From positions 1-64,000 of the forward strand of contig NZ_CAJHAD010000010.1 of the NCBI RefSeq assembly GCF_904846285.1: a stretch of DNA of 64,000 bases, read 5' to 3'. A program made the translations under genes and the position numbers. The notes beneath the pieces are model-generated. The model had not been told where the DNA came from. It saw nothing but the letters and a program-made list of their open reading frames with translations, and did no database searches. The stretch comes from Psychrobacter immobilis (GTDB lineage Bacteria > Pseudomonadota > Gammaproteobacteria > Pseudomonadales > Moraxellaceae). Positions 18,700 through 26,983 of this stretch are shown here, piece after piece (the stretch's first letter is position 1; each line of letters begins with the position of its first letter).

Positions 18700-19623
18700 T
18701 TAATGCGCAGAAGGCTCGTCTTTATGGCGTATTTTATTAATGACCGTAAACAGAGCAACGATAGCGGCACCAATAATAAAGCCGATAACAGCATTTAATA
18801 ATGCTGTCGTAAAACTCTCAAAAATTCCAGTAAGATGGGCAATGTCTTCAACTTCGTGGTGTAAGAAATTAATTCCGTGCACTAAGATACCACCACCGAC
18901 TAAGAACATCGCTAAAGTACCAGCGATCGATAAAAACTTCATCAACTTAGGCGCTGCCGCAAATAAAATCTTACCAACTTTTTGGGTAAACTTGTCGTCT
19001 TTCTCCATCATATGCAAACCCAGGTCATCGATTTTAACGATGCCAGCGACCAAACCATAAATACCAACGGTGATACCGATTGCTAAAATAGATAGCACCA
19101 AACTGCGCTGTAATAAGCTGGCCGTTGCCGTTGCTCCTAGCGCAATCACAATAATCTCTGCCGATAAAATAAAATCGGTACGTATCGCCCCTTTGATTTT
19201 CTCTTTTTCAAAGGCAACCAAATCGACGGTCTCGTCGGCATTGGCTTGCCGACGGGCAATTTGCTCTGCATCATCTGGCAAAGGATGTGGCCAAAACCGA
19301 TGAATCACTTTTTCAGCGCCTTCGTAAACCAAAAATAAGCCGCCACACATGAGTAAAAACGTGATTAAAGGGGGATAAATCGCACTGATAAGGATCGCCG
19401 TCGGTACTAAAATAAGCTTATTAACGAAAGAGCCTTTGGCGACCGCCCAAACTACAGGCAGTTCACGATTGGCTTTGACGCCAGAAACTTGCTCAGCGTT
19501 TAATGCCAAGTCATCACCCAATACCCCCGCGGTTTTTTTGGCGGCGATTTTAGTCATGACCGAGACGTCATCGAGTATCACACTGATATCATCAAGTAGG
19601 GTTAATAAGCTGGCACCTGCCAT
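18700..19623 (-). CDS. DUF808 family inner-membrane protein (YedI-like)
   Basis: An integral membrane protein of 307 residues whose length and opening sequence (MAGASLLTLLDDISVILDDV) match the DUF808/YedI family. About six hydrophobic segments are visible, for example LILVPTAILISAIYPPLITF near 90 and a C-terminal VIGFIIGAAIVALFTVI. FLVYEGAEKVIHRFWPH is a family-typical motif. The function of the family is unknown. The start is supported by AAGGAG just upstream of ATG 19623. It converges with rne and is divergent from dsbC. Confidence 0.88.
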   Translation of the reverse strand: MAGASLLTLLDDISVILDDVSVMTKIAAKKTAGVLGDDLALNAEQVSGVKANRELPVVWAVAKGSFVNKLILVPTAILISAIYPPLITFLLMCGGLFLVYEGAEKVIHRFWPHPLPDDAEQIARRQANADETVDLVAFEKEKIKGAIRTDFILSAEIIVIALGATATASLLQRSLVLSILAIGITVGIYGLVAGIVKIDDLGLHMMEKDDKFTQKVGKILFAAAPKLMKFLSIAGTLAMFLVGGGILVHGINFLHHEVEDIAHLTGIFESFTTALLNAVIGFIIGAAIVALFTVINKIRHKDEPSAH

Positions 19624-20049
19624 ATGGGCTCCTTAAAAAATTAGAAAGAAAATTAGAAAAGTTATTTTAATAAATAAGTTGCGATATAGCTTATAAAAAG
19701 TACTTATAAGCAGTAGCCTACCTAGACATAAAGTGAGATGAAATAGCACAAATGTATTTTATATCTGCTTTTTAATAGCTATCTGTAAATGATAACTTTA
19801 GCGTTAATAAATTTGGCAATACCAATAAAACGCCAATAAATAGCCTTTAGTGGTTATTTCTAAAAATATGTTAATATGACAGCTATTGCCACTTATCTTT
19901 TATTATCAATAAATTGTATATCATCATTGAAATATATCGTTCTGATAACAAAATCTAGTAGATATGGTGCAAGCATTTACGCACTCTTTACTGTCCTCTT
20001 TTTTATATCTATATCTTGCTTAGGCATGCCTGCCTAAAGGAAACACCCT
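19624..20049. promoter_or_regulatory. Divergent DUF808/dsbC intergenic region
   Basis: 426 AT-rich bases. They presumably carry promoters for both genes. I see no small gene, no tRNA and no strong hairpin. Confidence 0.35.
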
Positions 20050-20910
20050 ATGTTTTTACCTTCTTTTTCGAAAACCAACGCCACTCGTGATACATTTTCT
20101 CGCACTCATTTATCACGTGTGATGATGGGTGGCTTGCTGGTCGTTGTTGCGGCGGGCTGCTCGAATAATGCAGCTGATGCAACCAGTAATACAGGGATTG
20201 TAAATAGCGCGGAAGCCAAAGTCAGTACCGCGCAAGTGACCGCCGATAATGATTCAGCGGTAGTCAAAGCCTTACAAGCAAACTTAAAGGCATCGGGTAT
20301 TGAAGAAAACATCCTTTCAGCCGTGCCAACAGATATGGACGATATTTACTGGGTGACGGCGTCGGGCTTACCGTCTTTCTTTACCGATAAATCTGGTAAA
20401 CACATTATCCAAGGGCAAATCATCGCTGTTGGGGCAGAAGCGCCAGTTGATATCAGTGGTGCGTTGGTTGCAAAAACCGCACAAGATGCTCTAAAAGCAG
20501 TCGACAAAAAAGACATGATTATTTATCCTGCTAAAGGCGTGACCAAGTCTGTCGTTTATTCCTTTACCGATGCCGATTGTCCTTATTGTACTAAGCTCCA
20601 TGAGGAGATTGATGACATCAATGCGCGTGGTATTGAAGTACGTTATTTAGCATGGCCGCGCAGCGAAGGCAGTATTCCAAAAATGGAAGCCATCTGGTGT
20701 AGCGAGGATCGCAATGCGGCGATGGATCAGGCGAAAAGAGGCGCTAATGTCCAAGCCCCTAGCTGTAATAGCCCGGTAAAAGAGCAAATTGAGCTTGGCA
20801 TGGCACTGGGTGTGCGCGGTACACCTGCTATCTTTACCGAGTCTGGACAGCAAATCGGTGGTTATTTACCAGCCGATCAATTGGCGCAAGCCGCGATTGA
20901 TGCCAGCTAG
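20050..20910 (+). CDS. dsbC: DsbC-type disulfide isomerase, predicted lipoprotein
   Basis: A periplasmic disulfide isomerase/reductase, 286 residues. The catalytic thioredoxin domain carries DADCPYC (C177 and C180) and the cis-Pro loop RGTPAIF. A second Cys pair lies in IWCSED and APSCNS, matching the structural disulfide of DsbC. The N-terminal dimerisation domain includes YWVTASGLPSFFTDKSGKHI. Unlike E. coli DsbC, the signal ends in LVVVAAGC followed by SNNAAD, which reads as a lipobox with Cys37, so membrane anchoring is predicted. RBS AAGGAAA supports ATG 20050. dsbC upstream of hom is a familiar pairing in Pseudomonas and relatives. Confidence 0.9.
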   Translation: MFLPSFSKTNATRDTFSRTHLSRVMMGGLLVVVAAGCSNNAADATSNTGIVNSAEAKVSTAQVTADNDSAVVKALQANLKASGIEENILSAVPTDMDDIYWVTASGLPSFFTDKSGKHIIQGQIIAVGAEAPVDISGALVAKTAQDALKAVDKKDMIIYPAKGVTKSVVYSFTDADCPYCTKLHEEIDDINARGIEVRYLAWPRSEGSIPKMEAIWCSEDRNAAMDQAKRGANVQAPSCNSPVKEQIELGMALGVRGTPAIFTESGQQIGGYLPADQLAQAAIDAS

Positions 20911-21055
20911 TTATCTGCCCTGATATTATTGACTTTAGCGACAGTGAGTTTGGGTAGACGTCACAGGCGCTTGTCGGTATGATACGATAAAGCGCTAGGC
21001 AACATTAGCCGTATATTTTTAGACCGTTCTTCTTCATATCAGCTCTCTTTATATC

Positions 21056-21080
21056 AACGCTTTTATATCAGCGTTTTTAT
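21056..21080 (+). terminator. Weak terminator-like hairpin after dsbC
   Basis: AACGC and GCGTT pair around a ten-base loop and are followed by TTTTAT. It stands between dsbC and hom, so the two genes may be only partly co-transcribed. Confidence 0.4.
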
Positions 21081-21135
21081 GTAAGAGCCTGCATAGAAGC
21101 ATTTTTATCCAACTCTATAATCTCTTGAGGATACT

Positions 21136-22497
21136 GTGAGCAAATCCATCAAACTAGCGATACTTGGTCTCGGCACCGTCGGAACAGGTGTGATCAATCT
21201 AATCAATGATAATCTAGATGAGTTAAAACGCCGTAGCGGACGCGATATTGTGATTACCGAAGTCGGTACCCGTCGCCAGCGCGATGATATCGATCCGAAC
21301 ATTATTCAAAACAGTGACTTGATGGCGGCTGCTGCCAGTGACAATGTCGATATTGTCATCGAAGTGATTGGTGGCACGACGTTGGCTAAAGACGTAATTA
21401 TGCATGCCATCAAAAACGGCAAACATGTGGTCACAGCCAATAAAGCCTTGCTCGCTGAACACGGCAATGAGATTTTTGCCTTCGCTGAAGCCCATAATGT
21501 CCATGTCGCTTATGAAGCGGCGGTGGCAGGCGGTATCCCGATTATTAAAGTTATGCGTGAAGGCCTTGCTGCCAATAAGATTGAGTGGTTAGCCGGTATC
21601 ATTAACGGCACTGGCAACTTTATCATGACTGAAATGCGTGATAAAGGTCGTCCATTTGCCGATGTACTAAGTGAAGCGCAAGAGCTTGGTTATGCCGAAG
21701 CCGATCCAACTTTTGATGTCGAAGGTATTGATGCGGCTCATAAATTGGCACTACTGGCTTCTATCGCCTTTGGTATTCCGCTACAGTTTGACAAAGTTTA
21801 CTGTGAAGGTATTACGGCTATTACTTTGCAAGACGTCAACTATGCTGAGGAGCTCGGCTATCGCATCAAGCATCTAGGCTTTGCTGTACGCCGTGAGGTT
21901 GATAACTCAGGTGACGCTAGTACTGCTGGTATCGAGCTGCGCGTCCATCCAACACTTATCCCGCAAAATGCCTTACTTGCCAATGTTAATGGCGTAAAAA
22001 ACGCGGTGTTGGTCAACTCTCATCCGCTTGGACAAACGCTCTATTGCGGCGATGGTGCCGGTGCCGGTGCAACCGCGTCTGCAGTGATGGCCGATGTGAT
22101 GGATTTGGTTCGTGTCCTTAGTAATAAAGATAGCAACGATCAAAGCAGTAATCAAAACAACCACGGTCACCATGTGCCGCATCTCGCCTTTATTCCCGAG
22201 CAATTATCAGACACGCCTATCTTGCGCGCCGAGCAAATGATTACCGGTTATTATCTACGTGTGCATGCGCATGACAATCCTGGTGTATTGGCAGATATCA
22301 CGCGCATTTTGAGTGATGCGGGTATCAATATCGATGCAATTTTACAGAAGCCTGCCCATAAACTTGGTCAAGTGCCGGTAATTATCTTGACGCTGCCTGT
22401 GGTTGAGAGTCAGATGAATATTGCCATTGAAAAAATCGAAAAGCTCGATACCATTACGGATAAAGTTGTTCGTATCCGCTTAGATGAGCTGGCGTAA
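21136..22497 (+). CDS. hom: Homoserine dehydrogenase
   Basis: Reduces aspartate semialdehyde to homoserine with NAD(P)H in the threonine/methionine pathway. 453 residues. The Rossmann motif is LGLGTVGTG near residue 10. The catalytic domain contains ANKALLAEHG, INGTGNFIMTEM and EADPTFDVEGIDAAHKLALL. A C-terminal ACT domain (about 370-450: LRVHAHDNPGVLADITRIL) would bind the feedback inhibitor threonine. The start is a GTG at 21136 with TTGAGGATACT upstream. A short inserted Asn/His-rich loop lies just before the ACT domain. The usual partner thrC is not next; a thiolase gene follows. Confidence 0.95.
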   Translation: MSKSIKLAILGLGTVGTGVINLINDNLDELKRRSGRDIVITEVGTRRQRDDIDPNIIQNSDLMAAAASDNVDIVIEVIGGTTLAKDVIMHAIKNGKHVVTANKALLAEHGNEIFAFAEAHNVHVAYEAAVAGGIPIIKVMREGLAANKIEWLAGIINGTGNFIMTEMRDKGRPFADVLSEAQELGYAEADPTFDVEGIDAAHKLALLASIAFGIPLQFDKVYCEGITAITLQDVNYAEELGYRIKHLGFAVRREVDNSGDASTAGIELRVHPTLIPQNALLANVNGVKNAVLVNSHPLGQTLYCGDGAGAGATASAVMADVMDLVRVLSNKDSNDQSSNQNNHGHHVPHLAFIPEQLSDTPILRAEQMITGYYLRVHAHDNPGVLADITRILSDAGINIDAILQKPAHKLGQVPVIILTLPVVESQMNIAIEKIEKLDTITDKVVRIRLDELA

Positions 22498-22636
22498 TTT
22501 ATCCAGTAATCAAGCTAGATGACTCATTAATCCAGACCACTATTAATCCATAAATAAATCGCCTTAGCTTAAATGTTTTATCTTAATTATTAAAAATAGC
22601 AATTTCGTTTCAAATACCTAAAAAGGAAGAATAACA

Positions 22637-23818
22637 ATGTCAAATGATGCAATTGTAATTTTAAACGGCGCACGTACACCAATGGGCGGTTTCCAAGGCG
22701 CACTTAAAGACATAAGCGCCACAGAATTGGGTGCTGCTGCTATTAAAGCCGCTGTTGAGCGTTCCGGTGTAAGCGTTGATAACATTGATGAAGTCATCAT
22801 GGGATGTATTTTGACCGCCGGTCTTGGTCAAGGCCCTGCCCGTCAAGCCATGCGTAAAGCAGGTCTAAACGATGCTACTGGTGCGGTCACCATTAATAAG
22901 CTTTGCGGTTCAGGTCTAAAAGCAGTCATGCAAGCGCACGATGGCATTAAAGCGGGCAGCTTTAACGTCGCAGTTGCTGGCGGTATGGAGTCAATGACCA
23001 ATGCCCCTTACATCATGCCAGGTTCGCGCGGCGGCTACCGCATGGGACATAAAGAAGTCAAAGACCATATGTTCTTAGACGGTCTAGAAGATGCCGAAAC
23101 TGGCAAACTAATGGGTCAATTTGCGCAAGAAATGGCCGATGAAAAAGGCTATACCCGTGAGCAAATGGATAACTTTGCTATTGAGTCGCTTAACCGTGCG
23201 TTGACAGCGATTAAAGACGGTCATTTCGAAGACGAAATTACAGCGGTTACCTTTAAAAATCGTAAGGGCGAGCAAACCGTTGATACCGATGAGCAGCCTG
23301 CCCTTGCCAATGCTGAGCGTATTCCTACTCTACGTCCAGCTTTCGCCAAAGACGGTACGATTACCGCGGCAAACGCCAGCTCAATCTCAGACGGCGCTGC
23401 AGCGGTTGTAATGATGAAAGAGTCACAAGCCAAAGCGGAAGGCTTAGATTATCAAGCGCGTATCGTAGCTGCTGCTTCTAATTCACGTCACCCAAGTGAG
23501 TTTACCATTGCTCCGATTGGCGCAATTGAAAAAGTACTGGACAAGGCAGGCTGGTCGATTGCTGATGTTGACCTTTGGGAAATCAACGAAGCCTTTGCGA
23601 TGGTGACGATGGCTGCAATGGATGAGCTAAATATCGACCATGCTAAAGTTAACGTTGAAGGCGGCGCTTGTGCCTTAGGTCATCCAGTTGGCTGCTCTGG
23701 TGCACGTATTTTAGTGACGCTTATCAACTCGCTAAAACGTACTGGCGGCAAAAAAGGCGTTGCAACCTTATGTATCGGTGGCGGTGAAGCGGTTGCCGTG
23801 GCGATTGAACTGGCTTAA
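22637..23818 (+). CDS. Acetyl-CoA acetyltransferase (thiolase II)
   Basis: A cytosolic thiolase of 393 residues, the standard length. The acyl-carrying Cys90 is in NKLCGSGLKAV, the catalytic His in GGACALGHPVG, and the second Cys near 379 in TLCIGGGEAVAV. NEAFA is also present. This set fits biosynthetic/degradative acetoacetyl-CoA thiolases (AtoB/PhaA type), which condense two acetyl-CoA or cleave acetoacetyl-CoA. No phaB, phaC or fadB gene is adjacent, so the pathway cannot be fixed from context. AAAGGAAG precedes the ATG. It ends at the terminator 23896-23929. Confidence 0.92.
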   Translation: MSNDAIVILNGARTPMGGFQGALKDISATELGAAAIKAAVERSGVSVDNIDEVIMGCILTAGLGQGPARQAMRKAGLNDATGAVTINKLCGSGLKAVMQAHDGIKAGSFNVAVAGGMESMTNAPYIMPGSRGGYRMGHKEVKDHMFLDGLEDAETGKLMGQFAQEMADEKGYTREQMDNFAIESLNRALTAIKDGHFEDEITAVTFKNRKGEQTVDTDEQPALANAERIPTLRPAFAKDGTITAANASSISDGAAAVVMMKESQAKAEGLDYQARIVAAASNSRHPSEFTIAPIGAIEKVLDKAGWSIADVDLWEINEAFAMVTMAAMDELNIDHAKVNVEGGACALGHPVGCSGARILVTLINSLKRTGGKKGVATLCIGGGEAVAVAIELA

Positions 23819-24267
23819 TTGTAGACTATTAGGGTAATTTAGCTTTTAGAATCGAGTATATAATTTAAAAGTTTGACTGTCCTTCTTAAAACTTTAAAAA
23901 CCGCATTGCTAGTCGCTATGCGGTTTTTTACGTTCAAAATTTACAAATACTGCGAAGTTGTTCATTACGGTAAGAAAGCCTTAACTTAAATTTATATAGC
24001 GGTGGTAACTTTTACAGCCTATTACACGCATTTACCTCAAGCGCACACTTTGCTACCTTGCTCATATATCTCATTGAAAATCGTGCTGTTACGATAATAA
24101 CAAGTTGATGGAGAGGCTGGTTATTTAAGCAAGACCTCATACATAGCCTTTTAAGAGGACAACTTATCAGTTTTTTAGTAATGCAAATTTTTACCGCATT
24201 ACCATTTTAAAAAAATAATTATTAATTTACTCACTATAAAATTTACTCATATAAAAGGAAGATAACA
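23819..24267. other. Intergenic region thiolase - PRC/DUF2382 gene
   Basis: 449 bases with a terminator at 23896-23929. The remainder is AT-rich and presumably holds the promoter of the downstream stress-type gene. Nothing else was recognised. Confidence 0.4.
23896..23929 (+). terminator. Terminator after thiolase gene
   Basis: AAAAACCGCAT pairs with ATGCGGTTTTT around an eleven-base loop, ending in a T-run. Confidence 0.85.
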
Positions 24268-25116
24268 ATGAGCCAACTAATTCGTTTAAAAGACATCCAA
24301 GCTACTCACCATGACCTGATTGGGGATGACTATTATGATCCAACGGGCAAAACCGCTTACGGCGTTAATGAAGAAAAAATCGGTAAAATTGAAGGCGCCT
24401 TAGTAGAAGATACTACTGGTCGTATCCGTTATTTAATCGTTGATGCAGGCGGTTGGTTCAGCTCAAAAGAAGTATTGGTACCAGCAGGTTTGGCACGTAT
24501 TGTTGGTGATGATGTATTCTTTGATAGCCTAACCCAAGCGCAAGTAGAAGCGATGGAAGTATATGATCATGACTATCAATATAGTTATAAAGATCAGTAT
24601 CAAAAAGACCGTCAGACGTTTGTTGCTGATAGTATTCCAGAAACAGAGCGTATGGAAATTGCAGACCATGCTTATAACGCGCCAAATACGTTAGAGCTAC
24701 TAGAAGAGCGCTTAACGGTCAATAAAGATCGCATCGTCGCTGGTTTGGTTAAAGTTGGCAAACATGTAGTTACTGAAGAGCGTAATGTGGATGTCGAGCT
24801 AGAAGAAGAGCATGCTAATATTCAACGTACCAATGTAGATCGTCCAACAGATCGCCGTATCGGTGATATAGATGGCAATCAAACGATTGAAGTTGAGCTA
24901 GAAGCAGAACGTGCACGGGTTAACAAGGAAACCTATGTAGCGGAAGAAGTAAACGTTGGTAAAACAACAGAGCGTCATACTGAAACGATTGCTGAAACCA
25001 TTCAACGTGAAGAGCTAGATATTGATGGCGATGGTAATGTGGTTGACCGCGATGGTAATCTTTTTGACCGCGATAATATCACTGCAGAAGATGTACGCCG
25101 CGCTCGTGGTATGTAA
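24268..25116 (+). CDS. PRC-barrel and DUF2382 (YsnF/AvaK-like) protein
   Basis: 282 residues. The N-terminal ~115 residues form a PRC-barrel domain (VEDTTGRIRYLIVDAGGWFSS). A DUF2382 domain follows at about 140-255, made of repeated LEEERxxVNK-type strands: LELLEERLTVNKDRI and VELEAERARVNKETYVAEEVNVGK. It is highly acidic with no signal peptide, so probably cytosolic. Members of this family are stress-associated (YsnF in Bacillus), but no biochemical role is established. AAAAGGAAG supports the start. A second DUF2382 gene follows, separated by a terminator. Confidence 0.85.
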   Translation: MSQLIRLKDIQATHHDLIGDDYYDPTGKTAYGVNEEKIGKIEGALVEDTTGRIRYLIVDAGGWFSSKEVLVPAGLARIVGDDVFFDSLTQAQVEAMEVYDHDYQYSYKDQYQKDRQTFVADSIPETERMEIADHAYNAPNTLELLEERLTVNKDRIVAGLVKVGKHVVTEERNVDVELEEEHANIQRTNVDRPTDRRIGDIDGNQTIEVELEAERARVNKETYVAEEVNVGKTTERHTETIAETIQREELDIDGDGNVVDRDGNLFDRDNITAEDVRRARGM

Positions 25117-25234
25117 TAAGCGATTATTTCATATAGTTCCATTGTCTTTGATAAGTGATTTTTAATAAGCTTTTTATAAGATGAATAGATACTATGTGAC
25201 AGTGATTAGCAGCTGGGTTATATACTCAGTGAAT

Positions 25235-25265
25235 AAGACCAGAGCTCGTCTCTGGTCTTTTTTTA
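25235..25265 (+). terminator. Terminator between the two DUF2382 genes
   Basis: AAGACCAGAG pairs with CTCTGGTCTT around CTCGT-type loop bases, followed by seven T. Confidence 0.85.
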
Positions 25266-25302
25266 TACCTATGTATTTATATATACCATAAGGAACATGA
25301 CC

Positions 25303-26055
25303 ATGAATGCCGATGACCATAATATTAAGAGTCAGCAAACTAAACAACAGCAAATGGAACCGGAAACAGCGCAGGAAATAACGACTGCCACCTCTATAAA
25401 CAAAATAGCCAATCACAGTGGAGAGAATAAATTACCTGCACCTGATTTAACAGCTTCTAACCTACATACTTCTCAGGCTAATCAGCAACAAGCGCTAATG
25501 GGTAATCAACAAGATGACTTATCGAATAACTTCGCAAGTAATTTATCAGATAGTCAAATAAATACGGGCAACGGTGGTTATTTAGAGCTATTAGAAGAAC
25601 GCCCTGTCATTAATAAAGAACGCTTAGACGTTGGCAAGGTAACGGTGACCAAGCATACACGCACCAAAACCATTAATGTACCTATCGAATTGATAGAAGA
25701 ATATATTACCGTACGCACTGATTATCAGGATGCCGAAAGCCAGGATTTGTTATCCGGTAATTATGATGATAAAGATATATTACGTCATGTTGAACCATCG
25801 TTAGATAGCAGAGCTGTGGTTACCATCAATGGCAAACAGATTGAAATTGGCGACGCGCCAATTGAGATTATCTTATCACGTCAAGTGGCGACGATTACTA
25901 AAGACACTCATGTGATTCAAGAAGTTGAGATTAATAAAACCATTCATACTCATACCGATAGCATCCAAGTACAACTTAAACACGAAGAGCTAGACGTTAA
26001 CGAAGAAGGCTTTTTGGCACACGAACAGCAAAGTAATGCAGCTTATAAAAGATAG
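25303..26055 (+). CDS. Second DUF2382 domain protein
   Basis: 250 residues from ATG 25303, chosen because AAGGA at 25290-25294 is eight bases before it and only two before the ATG at 25297. The first ~95 residues are Gln/Asn-rich and look disordered. Two DUF2382-type halves follow: LELLEERPVINKERLDVGKV near 100 and IEIILSRQVATITKDTHVIQEV near 190. Unlike its upstream neighbour it has no PRC-barrel. The two probably arose from a shared family and may interact. Function is unknown. Confidence 0.78.
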   Translation: MNADDHNIKSQQTKQQQMEPETAQEITTATSINKIANHSGENKLPAPDLTASNLHTSQANQQQALMGNQQDDLSNNFASNLSDSQINTGNGGYLELLEERPVINKERLDVGKVTVTKHTRTKTINVPIELIEEYITVRTDYQDAESQDLLSGNYDDKDILRHVEPSLDSRAVVTINGKQIEIGDAPIEIILSRQVATITKDTHVIQEVEINKTIHTHTDSIQVQLKHEELDVNEEGFLAHEQQSNAAYKR

Positions 26056-26102
26056 AACTTACGCAAATGAAGCCCTTTTTCCGAAATCTTAAAAGTTAAA
26101 CC

Positions 26103-26133
26103 AAAAAAAGCAACGCGAACGTTGCTTTTTTTT
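26103..26133. terminator. Bidirectional terminator
   Basis: AAAAAAAGCAACG pairs with CGTTGCTTTTTTT around a CGAA tetraloop. It serves the DUF2382 gene (+) and the lipoprotein gene (-). Confidence 0.9.
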
Positions 26134-26187
26134 AACTCTGCTTTTATCTAAGTTTAATCAGAGAAAACCTAGCTTATAAATCTACTT

Positions 26188-26748
26188 TTAAACTGCTTCT
26201 TCTACAGTTTCTACAGTTTCTGCTTCTTCTGCTTTTTTACACTCATATGTGCTGACATTGGCTGCATCTGCACCAGCCGTACGCATCACACCCGTTTCAC
26301 GCTCTTTGTGAGCCACGCGCCATTGAACAAAACCTTCACCACCATCAATAGCCGTTTTTACTTCAAATACTTCAGGGTTAGTCGCATCGTTGGTTTTCGT
26401 TAAGGTAGCTGTTCCTTGAGCGGTCGTAATAATGACCTGGTTATCAGTATCTTTATAGCGCGCTTCAACAGCGAGCGCAGGTGAACATGAATAATTTATT
26501 TGGTTAACATCGGTATTCACAGAAGCAATCGTATCATCTTCTACCTCGCCGGCAGGCGCATCTACCACCACATCGCTTGGCTCAGCAGGCTCAGCAGACA
26601 TTGGTACCGACTGCTCTTCACTGATACTGTCTTCTAAACTCGGCTCTGTTTCTTGCTTTTGTTGGCAGGCACTAATAGTTATAGCACCAGCTAACAAACC
26701 CGTTAGGACGACCGAGGTACGCATTTTTTTCAACAATTCTACCTTCAT
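26188..26748 (-). CDS. Lipoprotein with MliC-like (C-type lysozyme inhibitor) domain
   Basis: 186 residues from ATG 26748, which has GGGAGAG just upstream. The signal peptide ends in AGAITISAC, a lipobox, so the mature N-terminus is an acylated Cys. An acidic Ser/Glu/Pro-rich linker of about 55 residues comes next. The folded domain runs from INYSCSP to YECKK, two Cys that would form the disulfide of MliC proteins, with the expected beta-rich pattern between. MliC lipoproteins inhibit host C-type lysozyme. The central motif is weakly conserved here, so the assignment is likely but not certain. The C-terminus is Glu/Val-rich. Confidence 0.65.
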   Translation of the reverse strand: MKVELLKKMRTSVVLTGLLAGAITISACQQKQETEPSLEDSISEEQSVPMSAEPAEPSDVVVDAPAGEVEDDTIASVNTDVNQINYSCSPALAVEARYKDTDNQVIITTAQGTATLTKTNDATNPEVFEVKTAIDGGEGFVQWRVAHKERETGVMRTAGADAANVSTYECKKAEEAETVETVEEAV

Positions 26749-26915
26749 CACACTCTCCCAAAATAAATATGTTAAGCACTATAGCGCGCCCGTAAATTCA
26801 CGCCTATGTTGAATTTGTAATCAGTCGCTAAAAAGACACCGATATTTTTATCATCGTAATTTTTATACTGATATTAATTATTCGATATGCGTACTAATTC
26901 CGCATCAATATCTAT

Positions 26916-26951
26916 AAAAAAAAGTCCCTATATATTAGATAGGGACTTTTT
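26916..26951 (-). terminator. Terminator after secA
   Basis: AAAAAGTCCCTA and TAGGGACTTTTT form the stem, with a T-run on the minus strand about 35 bases beyond the secA stop. Confidence 0.85.
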
Positions 26952-26983
26952 ATCATAACTTAACAATTGTTGATTATCAATAC

